From Trichinella spiralis (lineage: Eukaryota; Nematoda; Enoplea; Trichinellida; Trichinellidae), in NCBI GenBank assembly GCA_000181795.3, contig CM012953.1:3061218-3125217 (forward strand): a stretch of DNA of 64,000 nt. Reading direction: 5' to 3'. Both the position numbers and the translations under genes were made by a program. The stretch's first letter is position 1, and each line of letters begins with the position of its first letter. Positions 1 through 12,444 of the stretch are shown here, piece by piece. The notes under the pieces were generated by a model. That model saw only the letters and a list, made by a program, of their open reading frames with translations. It searched no databases and was not told the DNA's origin.

Positions 1-1856
1 AGTTGTTTTGTTTATTTCATTACTGTAAGTCTGAAAGAAGAAGAAGAAGAAGAAGAAAACAACAGCAACAAGTGATACAGATATGAAATATTTCAAATTT
101 TCCACGCCAAATTTTTTGTCAATTCAAAAAAAACTTTTCATGAACCATTACGAACGAATGAATGTTGTGATGCAAAATATACAAGCGAGTGTAGAAAGAA
201 AAAAGCTTGTCATTGAATAAAGAGACACACGGAGGGGGCGAGGGGGAAAGAGAGAGAGAGAGAGACATACGGTTGTCGACAAGCAAGCTTGTTTGTATGT
301 CAACAAGCAGAAAATGAAAAAGCGAAAACAAACGGCCAAGCCTGATCTGGCCAGGCCAGGCCTGGTGTGTTGTCTGCTATTTGTGGTTTGGAGCAGCAAT
401 TTGACACATATCTTTGATAATAAGCATTTCAGTGAAGCTTAAAATTGAAACTGCAACAACACGAAGAGAAGATAGAAAACTGAAGAAGATGAACGTATGT
501 AATGTGTTAATTTTTATTTATTATTCATCCGACGTGAAAAGCATCCTTTTCCAAAGTCGCCTATGTTTATGTGCTTATTTATGTGTCTCTCTGTGTGTGT
601 GTGTGTGTGCACGCTTGCGATCGAGCATTATTTTCATTGGCTTCTTGATTGATGATAAGAAATGCATTCATTAGTTGAACGAACATTCTCGCATGTTGCT
701 TCAGTCATCGGTCACATGGTAAATACTGAAACTATTTTTTCACGCTTGTTCCTTTTGTTTCATATCCTAACCAACCAAAGAGGCAAAACCCATTAATGTT
801 GCAATATTTGAACATAATAATTAAACAATTTATTAACAATCAATATGAATTGAGATGGAATTTTCAAAAGTGAAAATTAAAATTGCTCTGCTGTTATGTG
901 GCTTGAATTCGAATTTAAATTTCACAACTGACACTTCTGAAAACACTTGTTAAATTGATATTTTCAAACTTTATTTAATGTTCTTTCTTCATTGTTTTTT
1001 CTTTACTAAAATAATTTATATACAAAACAAAACACATCCTCCTTTCTGAAATTGACATAATAAATGCTTGGATATTAATAGCTGAACAGCGGATCATTCA
1101 ATAAGCTTTTGTCCACTGCGCCGCAAAATAGCCTTTCTGTCAGGATGAAGAAAACATGTGCATTAGATATTCTGACGCGCTTCACTGAACTCGACGATTA
1201 TACACAGACACGGAGACGTTATTATTAAGTTGGAAATCATTAAAACGTTCATAATTTAATACCCTGTGTCGTTGGCCTGTTTGTTGAGTATTTATAGAAT
1301 TTTTCTTCAAACGCTGTTCAATAATAATTATTTCACATTTTCACTTCGAGCAAGCAGAATTAGCAATAATAAATGAAAATTAACAACTCAATAACTGGCT
1401 CAATTATTTATTATTTTTTATTCAACACTATAGCAACTGGGTGAAATTTGAAAAGATGAGAAAAAACATTTTTTCAAACTAAGCGAAGCAATTATTTCAA
1501 ACAAACTCGAAAAAAATTAAAACATTCCAATGTTGTCACATTGCTTTTTTTTTAAAATAACTTTTCCCGCTCAAAATACGCGATTATTTAGTTTTCCAGT
1601 GAAATAATAAAAAAACAATCTTAATAATCATTCTTACTGTAATATGAAAAAATTTCCGTTGAAATTTGTTTGTTCAATACTGAACTGGCAACCAGGATTG
1701 CACGCAATGAATTGAATATGTTCGCGAAGCTATTTGCAAGTTCACGTGAAGATATGAAATCAAAATTTACTAATAATAAATAAATTATTATGATTTTGCT
1801 CGATTGCAAATAGTTGAATACAAACTGTAGAAGTTGTAGTTGCAATAGCGATGCAA

Positions 1857-1880
1857 AAATAAATAAATAAATAAATAAAC
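1857..1880. repeat. (aaat)n microsatellite
   Basis: About five to six tandem copies of a 4-bp AAAT unit in the AT-rich gene-free region. Confidence 0.85.
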
Positions 1881-2072
1881 AGTTTTTATTATTTTATAAT
1901 AAATAATTTTACAAATTGAAATGTACTTACTTAAAATCGGACAAGTTGATCTAGTTTTTACTTGCTGACAAACGATTGTTATTGCTGAATAAAAAATCAA
2001 TCGCACACGCGCACCATGCACACACACAAATTACAATTTCAAGAAAGAAAAAAAATTGTCCTTCTGGAAAGT

Positions 2073-2096
2073 GCTATTATTATTATTATTATTATT
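2073..2096. repeat. (tta)n microsatellite
   Basis: About eight tandem copies of a TAT/TTA triplet in gene-free DNA. Confidence 0.85.
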
Positions 2097-4519
2097 TTGT
2101 TTGTTCACAAATAAATAAAGCATCTCAATAATTTTTTTACTCCCGTGAAACTTTCAACTCTTTGAAAAATATGTTTCTCAAAAAAATCTCAATTCTACAT
2201 GCTCAGTTGAAAAATTCGATAATTATTTTTAGAAAAAAAAGAAAACAACTGAAACGTAAAAATGAAATTATAATACAATGGAAATGAGAAAAATAAATAA
2301 AATTTAATCCGTAGAGAAAAGAATGTTCAAAATCAAGGCATATTAAATAAAATGTCAACGTAAATATTGAATTATTACTAATAAGAATAAAATTGAAAAT
2401 TAACTCTTAAATTAAACAACAATTATTGCTTTCAATTAGTGAAATAATCGATCAATCACTCACTTTCGTTGATATGGAATATGAAAATGGTAAAGAAAAA
2501 GTTCTGATTTAAAAACTGCATTTTCCACATTTGTAATTTATGCTCTCTCGTGTTATATGATGATAAGGAAATGATTTGCATAATAAAAATGATAAAACAA
2601 CGTCACATTGTTATGCTTTGTCAAAATATGTTGCAATCACTATTTCCAAAGAAATAAAAAAGATAATTTTTCTAAGATATTAAAAAAAATTATTATCATG
2701 GTTTATCATCAAAAATCATCACAGTCAGAAAGAAGGGATAAGTTTTGTAAAAAAAAATTAATAATTTGGGGTGAAATTGGTGCCCGTTGTGTTGTCTGGT
2801 TGCGCTTGTTTGCGTTGAATTTTAGCCGTTCACATGGCATTAATTCAACTCGAAAATCAATCACTGAAATACAGCATTTGTTTTCCAATCACATGTTCGA
2901 TTGATTCTTCATTTAAATATAGCAAAAATCTATCCGATTATTTCAATAATGTCTCTTATGAAAATATGACAAACTAACAACAACATTTTAATTAGTTTTC
3001 AATTCATTAATTGATGTGCAATCAGTATCATCAGCATCAGCATCAGATCTACCTCTCACTATAATCATTATTATTATTATTTCTTAGTGTGATGATGAAT
3101 AAACAGAAAAATAACTTGTTGCATATTTTGACAATTTCCATTTATTACTTTCTATTCGTTGTCATAATTCATTTTAATACACTTTCAACTGTTGATAGAA
3201 TACATTTGAATTTGATGTCTTACTTTGGCAAAAATGACAAATCAAACAAATAAAATAAGCTGAAATAAATTTTCAAAAAAGAAGCTGTGAGCAAAAAAAA
3301 AATCTCCTACATACATACACTGGCACAAACAAACTCTAAAAAGAGAAGAACAACAGTGCATAATATTATTCATTCATAAATTTTCAATATTATTTCCAAA
3401 AATTAAAATAATAAAAAAGAAATATTTTTTCCATACTGTATATAAAAGATTATATAAGAAATGAAAAAAAAGAAGTAAATTCTTCCCGTTTAAAATAGCA
3501 TAGCAGCCGGTGTTGAAGAGGCGTGAAAAATGGCGTCCGTATATATATATATATATTGAAATGCAAGCAAGATGATGCGCTTAATCAAAGCCACGTAGCC
3601 GAGAATGCATAGTGAAAGTGAACAAATTCGACGTGTTGTGGAACAACGTTGTTGGAAATCTGACCAATCAATTTTGGAACCAAACCAACCTCAACTATAT
3701 TGAACAACACGGAATGAATCAATCTAAGCACTTCATGATGAAGGAATGCAAAAAAATTAACAAACAAACAAACAAACATTGTCAAACAACATTTTTAATT
3801 CATATTTAAACTAATTTTCATCAGCAAAGAAGTTAAGTTCAAAAAAAATAATATTCGCAACACGAATTATATTATTAATTTTTTGAAATAACAAAAAATC
3901 AAAAATATACCCAAGTTTGAAATTTTTCTTTTTTTTTAAAAGAAATAAATTGTTGCTAACAATTATCATTGACAAGAATCAAAAATAATCATTTTCTTCA
4001 ACTGAAAAATTAATTTCATAAAAATCAAACAAAAAAAAATAAAGTAAAGGATCAAAATGCACTAATAAATCAAACAGTAAATATTATTTGCAATTTTTCT
4101 TCTGTAATAATATAAAGATAATTCAATAAATAAACAAATCATTAATTAATTAAGTAATATAAATTGGCATACGCTATATGGTGAAGACATTTTTTGTAGC
4201 TTTTTCAACATTTTTTGAATATAATCAAATATTCAAAAAGAATCACGAGGCCAATCTGGTTCAGTTTTGTTTCCACTTTTCCCCATTCAATATTGATCAA
4301 GCATAACTTAATTGAACTGAAAAAGTTTATAATAATGGCAAATTACTGAAATATATTTATTTCCTTATAAAACTTAAGCAGGTCAACTTTTTCACGCCAC
4401 GTTTGCTTGGACCTACAGAATCAAAAATTTTGGTAATCAATAAAAAAAATTCCACATGCATTATTACTTAGTCACTTATTATTGAAAAAAAATATCATTC
4501 CATTATGAAATATCTCGTT

Positions 4520-4524
<5 letters not shown>

Positions 4525-4551
<27 letters not shown>
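4525..4551. repeat. (aat)n microsatellite
   Basis: About nine tandem AAT triplets. A second similar run lies near 4820-4842. Confidence 0.8.
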
Positions 4552-6289
4552 CAATCTGCAAACAATATGCGATAAACGGGAAAATTTACATTCAAAAATT
4601 TGCCAGTTTTCATTTTCTTCGCTTTCTTTCTTTGACTAAATTTTAAAATTGCGTAAGCAAAATTAAAATAATCGCTTATTCAATAAATTCACTTATACAT
4701 TTTATTTCAAATCTTGTTGCATTCGATCAAAGCAGAGATACCTTCAAATACTACTACTACTACTACGTATTAAACTTGTCAAATGGTTGATTGCATTTTT
4801 GTAATACTGTAATAATAACAATAATAATAATAATAATAATAATTCAATGGAGCTGAAATTCTTGACATCTAATAGAAAAAAATTGATATCAGCCGTATGC
4901 ATCATTTTCATAAACAATAAAGCACATTTTTACAAGCAGGTAAATTTTTTCGCTCTTACAGCATTAAAAAAAATAAAAGAAATAAAAATTCTTACGCTTT
5001 TCAAAGTATGAAAAATTAATTGAAAATATAATGGACATAAAAAAACATTTTCCATCAATCACCAATGGACGAATCAAATGACCAACCACACACAATTGAA
5101 TATGATGAAAAAAATTCTGTCAACTCTTAGGAACGTTTCCAAAAATTATAAATATTTATTGATTAATATTTTTTTCTCCTGTTGCATTTTAATTATTCTT
5201 CTTTCAATTTCGTCAACGTACAACCGACGACTATAGGTCGACAAGATGATCAGTGACACAATACTGTAAATACGATACGCAAGACTTAAGGAGAGGAAAA
5301 ATATTTTCTTCGAAACAAAAAATCATCTTTAATTTTTTAAAATTTCAATATTGTCATAATATTCATGCAAATTCACCATCTGAAATTTCTCCTCAACATA
5401 CCTGGATAATAAATAATTTTCTTCCACACAAGGAGTGACGCTTTCTTGAAATTGATGCATTTCAACTTGAATATCTTCTGAAACGACCTTTTCTTAAAAA
5501 AATTAAATAAATAATCATGTACCTATAAAATATTAATTCATATGTATGTTCAATTCTTTTATTGCTTTGAAAATTCAGTTCATTTACAGATTTTGAAACT
5601 TGGCACCAACCTTTTTATTGACACATCAGACATGAAATGAATCGATCTCATTAAAAGCCTACTTTTGCTCCAACACCTTAACAATAGAATGCTGCATCCC
5701 GTTGCAATCTAGTATTAAATCAAAATTCACCACTGATTTATTTATCTTCAACAAGTGCGAATTCATCCCAGTCATATCTTTTCCAATTATGCCATTCAAT
5801 AATAATAATTTCTCATCAAATGCTAGAATAAAATTCCCTACAAAGGCTTTTTGCATTTCAAAATATAGACTTCGAACAACAACTTCCATTGCATTCTCAC
5901 CACAACAAAACAAATAGCGAACATCACAAACATTCAAAAAAAATTACAATATCAATAACAATTTTTGCCACATTAAAACTGCAATTTGAATATGCAAGGA
6001 AAATATAATGCACACAGTATACTGACTCTCAGGATTAGTGGACAGTATTTTGTATAGCGGTTGATTCGACCACTAAAAAAACGACCAACCGGTCGGAAAG
6101 TTTCAGTAAGAACAACATGAGTTGTCAATAACATAAACTGCATCCGGCAATAGGACACGATTGCACACAAATGCACTCAGTACTGATTTATACTTATCAC
6201 GGGTTCGGTCCAACGTCTTCACCATCTTGTCACTAGTTTCTGCGAGTATTTTAGCGGATTCACATCTGTATTTCTTTACGGAGAACACA

Positions 6290-8712
6290 AGTAATCGTCT
6301 GACACCAGCATCAGTTTCCTGACGGCCCTGTCAAGCCTTGAGACGCACAGCAGTACAAATCTTGTGATGAGTTCCTGCTAACACTTCGGGGGATCTGAAT
6401 CTGGGTTACTCCACAGGATTATACTATCGGACGTCAAGCAAGGAGTGCTCACCTTTTGTCCGCTCGATATTCGCCTCCTTTTGTGCATTAGCTGTTCACT
6501 GACAGACTATACGGCGGTTGTACGCCAACTGACGAATGACTAAGTACATTTTATTTGTTTAATTAAACAGATTTGTTTAAAGTGATTTGAATTAAACAAA
6601 TTAAACTTTAAAAGCGAATTTAAACAAGATCCTTTAAACTAAGCATCAAAATGCTAATTTTAAAGTCCATAGAGAGCACTGATAATCGTGTAACTACAGC
6701 GCCGGAAATTCCTTGTAGCTTTGTAGAGCTTAGATAAAGACGCATTTCACACAGAGAACACCGGAATTCGTCAGACTCCAGTATCAGAAATTCCTGCAAG
6801 CATTGGCAAGACATGATGAACAGCGCATTTCACACACAGAGCACAGCCATTCCGCTGACTCCAGGGTCAGTAATTCCTAGCAGCCTTCTCAAGCTTGTTA
6901 AGTGGAGAATTTTACACTGATAGCACTGGTATTCAATCGACTGTAGCGGCGAGAATTCCTGATAGCCTCGACAAGCCTAGAAAAGTGGAGAATTTCACAC
7001 AGAGCTCAATGGTATTCTGACGACTGCAGCGTCATGAATACCTGCAAGCCTTATCAAACCTTCATAAGAACCGCATTGCACACAGTGATCAGTGGTATAC
7101 GGCACATTCCAGTGCCAGGAATTCCTACCAGAATTGTCAAGCCTTCATGAGAATCGCATTCAAACAGACTGCACAGGTATTCGTCCGATTCTATGGTGGG
7201 AAATTCCTCCTAGCCTTATCAAGCCATTTTAAGAACATCATTTCAAACACAGTGCACTGGTAATCGGCCGACTCAGGAGTCAGGAATTCTTGCTTGCCTA
7301 TAAAAGCGTAGATAAGCGACGCATATCACACTGAAAGCATTGGTATTCGTCAGACTCCTCCGCCGGCAATTCTTGCTAGCTTCATCAAACCTTGATGAGC
7401 GGTTAATTTCACACTAAGAGCACTGGTATTCATCTCACTATAGCGCCGGGAATTCCTGCTAGCTTCGTCAAGCCTTGAAAATTGGCGCAATTCAGTCTGA
7501 GACGCCTGCTATTCGTCTAACTCCAGGGCCAGTAACGCTTGCTAAACCTTTCAAACCATCATAAGCTGCGCATTTTACGCAGTGAACATTGGTATTGACA
7601 GGTCTTCAGCGTCAGAAATTGCTGCTGGCGGAGTCAACCCTCTGGAAGCGAGGCATTTCACACAAAGAGCAGTGTTATCCGTCTGACTCCAGCGCACCAA
7701 TTACTGCTATCCACGTCAAGCCTTGATAAGAAGCGCATTTCACAGAGAGCACTGTTATTCAGCCATCTCCTGCGTCAGGATTTATTTCTGGAGTTGTCAA
7801 GCCTCAATAAGCGACGCATTTCACACTGAGAGGACTGGTATTTCTCTGACTCCATGGTCAGTAATGATTGTTTCCTTTTGCAAGCCTTGATAAGCGACGT
7901 ATTTCACACAGAAACCACGGGTGATCAGCCGTCTCCAGCGTCAGGATTTCCTGCAAGCCTTGACAAACATTCATAAGCAGCTCACTGCGCACATTGTGCA
8001 CTGGTAATCAGGCTACTCCAGGGCCAGTAATTCCTGGTAGCCGTTTGAAGCCTTGAAGAACGGTGAATTTTACACTGATAGCACGGGTATTAATCAGAAT
8101 TCTGCGCCGGGAATTGCTCTTAGCCTTGACAAGCCATGAAAAGCGGCGCATTTCACACTGACGGCGCTGGAATTCGTCAGACTTCTGCCCCGGAAATTCC
8201 TTCCAGCCCCATCGAGTCTTAATATACGGTGCATTTCACTCTGTGAACTTTGTTATTCAACAGACTCAAGCGTCAGGAATTCCTAAACACGGCAGACTCC
8301 AGGGATACGAATTCCTGCAATCCGTGTCAAGCCTTCATAAGCACCCTATTACAAACACAGTGCACTTGTATTCGGCCGACTAAAGAATCAGGAATCTTTG
8401 CTTAACTTTAAATGCGTAGATACACACTGACTACACTGGTATTCGTCAGATTCCTCCGCCGGGAATTCTTGCTAGCCTCCAGAAGCTTTTAAAAGCGGCG
8501 CAATTTACACAGAGTGTACTGGTGGTATTCGTCAGACAACAGCGTCAGGAATTCTCGCAAGCCTTGTCAATCCATGATAAGCGGCGCATTGCACACTTAG
8601 TGCACTTGCATTCGTGGGAATCTAGCGCCGGGAATTCCTGCTAGACTCGTCAAGCCTTGATAAGCAACGGATTGCACACAGAGAGAAGGTGAATTCGGTA
8701 GACACACCAGGT
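6290..8712. repeat. Degenerate ~83-bp tandem satellite array
   Basis: A diverged but unmistakable tandem repeat. A phrase close to GCATTTCACACAGAG recurs about every 81-86 bp from about 6741 to 8671. In each unit it is followed by a CACTGGTATTCG-like segment, a GACTCCAGCG-like segment, a core close to GGAATTCCTG, and CAAGCCTTGATAAG. I count about 24-25 units. An isolated unit-like piece lies near 6297-6350, separated from the main array by about 300 bp of unrelated sequence. The core often carries GAATTC, so the array should give an EcoRI ladder. Units differ by many substitutions and small indels, so it is old. It is far less AT-rich than its surroundings and has no long ORF. It ends within about 15 bp of the left boundary of the inverted duplication. 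I do not recognise the family. Confidence 0.88.
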
Positions 8713-8724
8713 TAAAGTGTTTCA

Positions 8725-11700
8725 AATGGAATGAAAATGCATGAATGAATGAATGAATGAACGAAGAAATGCTTACAGTAAATTTGCAGAGGATGCGATG
8801 CCCAGGTTTAATTTATGACGAATTGCGTTTTCGAATGCGTTGCAATTGTAGAAAAGTGAATGTCAGGACGAGGACAAACGCCAGCGGTACCACGATTCCG
8901 GTCATCCATTTCAACGCGATCACTTCGGTTCGAGCTAGAAAATGCAAATTTTGAATTTAACAAATTCAAAGTAATTATTTTTTCAAAAACTTACATCGAC
9001 ACCACGCCCACCATCCAGGCGACCAACTACCGTTAATACAATGACGTTGTTCATTTCCGTGAATAAAATATTCCGTTTGGCAAGTGAATGTTACCGTTAC
9101 GCCGTCCAAATAATTATTACCCAGAGGATATTTGATCACGCCGAAATTTTTCTCCAACGGACCACAACTGACAGCTTTTTTTGCAAATAAAAACAATCAA
9201 TGCGCAATTAGAAATGAAAAGCAAATATGAAGATATTAATTTTCAAGCTTTTCTTTCTTTTTCTTTTTTATGGTTGCTTACTTTTTTGTTCACCTTTCAG
9301 CTTGTCGTATTCAAATTTTTTCTCTGATGATAAAGTATCCAGAGCAAATTCTCGACGCCCGCTTACCAAATAGTCGTACATGCACGAATATACACCTTGA
9401 CAAGTCACCTGTGGTTTGACAGAGTTGTAAAGTGAAATGAATGCAAATATTATTCCTTTTTCTTCTTATTATAATTCAACTTACTTGCACTTCTTGTTCT
9501 CTCGAAAAGATCAACACTTCCAATGGAGTGAAATTAGTAAAAGTCCAAGGGTCAAAAACTGGTGAGAAATTTTGCTGATAAAACAAATTTGGATAATACA
9601 ACGGTTCCGGCTTGGATCCGAACAAATTCGAAACATGCGCCCTGTTTACATCCCCTACAAGTATAAAGAAGGTATGCATTTTTAATAATAGCAATCACAA
9701 TTTGTAAAACGTACATTTCATTCCAAATTGGTGATGTATAGTTCGAGAGTTCTCTTCTGATCTGGATTGTGTGATGTGTATTTTGGAACAATCCGAAGCA
9801 ATGAACTCATCCTTGACATCACCGTTGTATGTTCCAAGTAAACCCATCGTTACATACCGTTTTGTGCATGCTGCCGACTCACTGTTCATCTAATAATGAT
9901 ATTGATAATTGGTATGAACAATCCAATAATCCATCAGATTGGATGGAATATTTAAATTTTTTAAAAATCACTTTTTTGCTTAAAAAATACCTTTCTCTGC
10001 TTGTAATTTGGTGGCAAAGCGACAATCACTTGCAAAATGCCACGGCTTTCGATCACTTTCACCCCAACACCACTGGTCAGTTGTATGTAAACTTCAGACT
10101 GATTCATCACAAGATGTGGAACGTAAACGAGAACTCGTCCGAAAAATCTTCGACGATCCAAATCAAAGAAATGACGTTGACCATCAACGAACACGTCAGT
10201 ACGGTACCTCCATCGTCGAAATTGCTTCCTTGAAAACACTTTGTACCACTGAATGAATCGTCTTCTTTTACCNNNNNNNNNNNNNNNNNNNNNNNNNNNN
10301 NNNNNNNNNNNNNNNNNNNNNNNNNNNNNNNNNNNNNNNNNNNNNNNNNNNNNNNNNNNNNNNNNNNNNNNNNNNNNNNNNNNNNNNNNNNNNNNNNNNN
10401 NNNNNNNNNNNNNNNNNNNNNNNNNNNNNNNNNNNNNNNNNNNNNNNNNNNNNNNNNNNNNNNNNNNNNNNNNNNNNNNNNNNNNNNNNNNNNNNNNNNN
10501 NNNNNNNNNNNNNNNNNNNNNNNNNNNNNNNNNNNNNNNNNNNNNNNNNNNNNNNNNNNNNNNNNNNATCATTAAATTTCTGTCCGCTGTTTTCAGCTGC
10601 GTTAGCACAAAATAACCACGACCACTGAAACTGTACTTCATTCCATCGAACGTTATAAAATGACCGTGACCATACGCGGTTCCTAAAGTGGATATCATTT
10701 TCAATTTCATATTGTGATGTGCTTTTGGACAAACATTTTTTTACCAATAACTGCCGGTTCGTAGTTTTGACAACCAGAAGTTGCCCTACGCCAATAGTAA
10801 AATTCACAATGCCCCGCCCAACGACAACACACATCATAGGGAAGTAAGTCGTTGTAAAAATTTGACCAAGTTGGAACGTACAGCGGCTTTTTGAAAACAT
10901 AGCCACCCCAAGGATTCGCCCTGTATGGAACACCGGCTGAAAAGTAGCGCAAATAATCTGTGCTTTGTTCATAATCTTGGGAAAACATCAACCATCCATT
11001 GTAATCATAGCAGCACATCTCGGTTCCACTGTCGGGCCTAAATTTTGAAGTTTCAAATTTTAAAAGCTAAACAAATTCAACTGATTTAAATTAATTCTAC
11101 ATCGAATTTGTAGATACAATGCAATGTTGGGCGCCTTTTGTGTAAATGCACGATGAATCGCCCATCATTTCACACGTAGGCAAAGGAGTGAATCGACCGA
11201 AGTCGTTCAAAGCTTGGGAAAGTGTGCACGGGCATGGTATATTCGTGTAAACGTTACGTAGAAAATTGTCCCTGAGACCATCGTAGTTGTACCATTCAAT
11301 GCAAAGTTTCAGTGCCCAGTTTTCACCCAAATTTGCTTTCCACGTGTCCCTGAAGTACCAACCAAATGGCACAGCACCAGACCACATGACACTAAATCAA
11401 AAGAACTATCTTTGAAAATTATAACTTAAAAATAAATTTGCAAAAGTTCTCACTATTTTCCGTAATCTGTCTGGTCATCTTTTGACAAACGAATCTGTAT
11501 AGCACCACCCCAAAACTTTCTCCAAAGATTTCCAACAATCAAAGATTTTGATAGCATTTTTTGATTGAAGGAAAATTTTCCAGTATTTTCAATATTTCTC
11601 GCTATTGCACCCACCTAAAAACATTGCTTTAAATGAAGAATTTAAAATATTTCATCACATGAATCTAATCAATTCCAATTAATAAAAGAAAATTATGACG

Positions 11701-11987
11701 AAAGTGATCAGAAAGCAAAGCAAAATTCCTAATTTACAAACAGACATATATATATTACAGCTTAGAATGTCAACCCGTAACGCTATCTAAATGTTTGAAC
11801 AAAATAAAATAATAATAAATTTTGAATAAAAATATCTCACCTCAAGAAATTCACGATCAATTACATCTTCTCGGTAACCCCATAACACAATGTCTACTCA
11901 GGAACCTGCCTTTGAAGAAATGTTTGCAGCTGCCCAGGTTATAGTTAAATTTTCTATATCGGATAAATGCCAATAGTTTCTATGAGC
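8725..11987 (-). pseudogene. Truncated Mesh/SUSD2-like pseudogene (3' half)
   Basis: This matches, exon for exon, the second half of the gene at 47768-53336: end of the extracellular region, AMOP (11097-11387 exon and the next one), VWD, Sushi (about 8990-9180) and a transmembrane segment. Three lesions argue against function. First, the signal peptide and NIDO region are absent; homology starts abruptly at about 11988, equivalent to a 2.44-kb deletion of 47474-49913. Second, near 11905 a codon that is AGA (Arg) in the partner is TGA, giving AGS-stop-VDIVLWG. Third, an 8-bp deletion near 8825 shifts the frame just after the membrane span and stops at once. The last exon of the partner is also missing. 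The VWD exon is interrupted by an assembly gap. Transcription from the neighbouring protease could still yield an RNA. The intact exons are nearly identical to the partner, which is odd for a dead copy. Confidence 0.85.
10273..10567. other. Assembly gap (295 N)
   Basis: A run of N inside the VWD exon of the left Mesh-like copy. The right copy has a 420-N gap over the same exon, so both near-identical repeats failed at the same place. Sequence just outside the right gap supplies about 50 bp of what is missing here. Confidence 0.99.
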
Positions 11988-12444
11988 ATTAACATATTTT
12001 AAAAAATACGAACAATATTTACTCCATTCAGTATGGTAAACAAATAAATCTGATTAAAGAGAAAAATTAATACATCGATTAATAAATAATCCTTGTGTGT
12101 ATTTTTTTAAATTACAAATTTTATTTAAAAATGTTTATAAAAAATTGCGGTTGTTCTTACGCATGGCTAACATTTTTATCATGGAAAATCAGATGAGACA
12201 TATAAGATGTGAAACCCAGCAAACTGATATAGCAATGTCAAACTTGTATGACGATAATACAGCAGCTGGCAAAGATCAAGTAGAAAATGGAATAACTTTT
12301 AAAAGGGCAAAGTAAATTTCTCCATTTCTTTACAAAAAAAAAGACTAATTTAACTTTGATACTACTATGTTTGAAATGTTAACAGTTATTTATTCATAAT
12401 AGTCAGTATTTATTAAATTATACGCTAATCAAAGCAATTAAAAT

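Larger units (their letters stand above)
1..6290. other. AT-rich gene-poor region
   Basis: I see no open reading frame with a recognisable domain, no convincing chain of exons and no RNA gene here on either strand. The sequence is strongly AT-rich with many homopolymer runs and short microsatellites: (ga)n near 248-265, (tg)n near 595-608, (aaat)n near 1857-1880, (tta)n near 2073-2096, (at)n near 3541-3556 and (aat)n near 4525-4551 and 4820-4842. The short ORFs of 60-98 codons are built of A/T-rich codons and look like chance. It could hold introns or UTRs of a gene to the left, but nothing seen supports that. Confidence 0.6.

Noticed and set aside
6395..6540. VKQG-like stretch resembling a reverse transcriptase motif
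   Set aside because: Only a few residues fit, no other RT motif is near, and satellite-like sequence surrounds it.
6290..8712. CRISPR-like periodic repeat
   Set aside because: Units are contiguous, degenerate and about 83 bp with no unique spacers, in a eukaryotic genome.
10253..10972. ORFs running through the N gaps
   Set aside because: They are open only because N cannot encode a stop; the real frame is the VWD exon.
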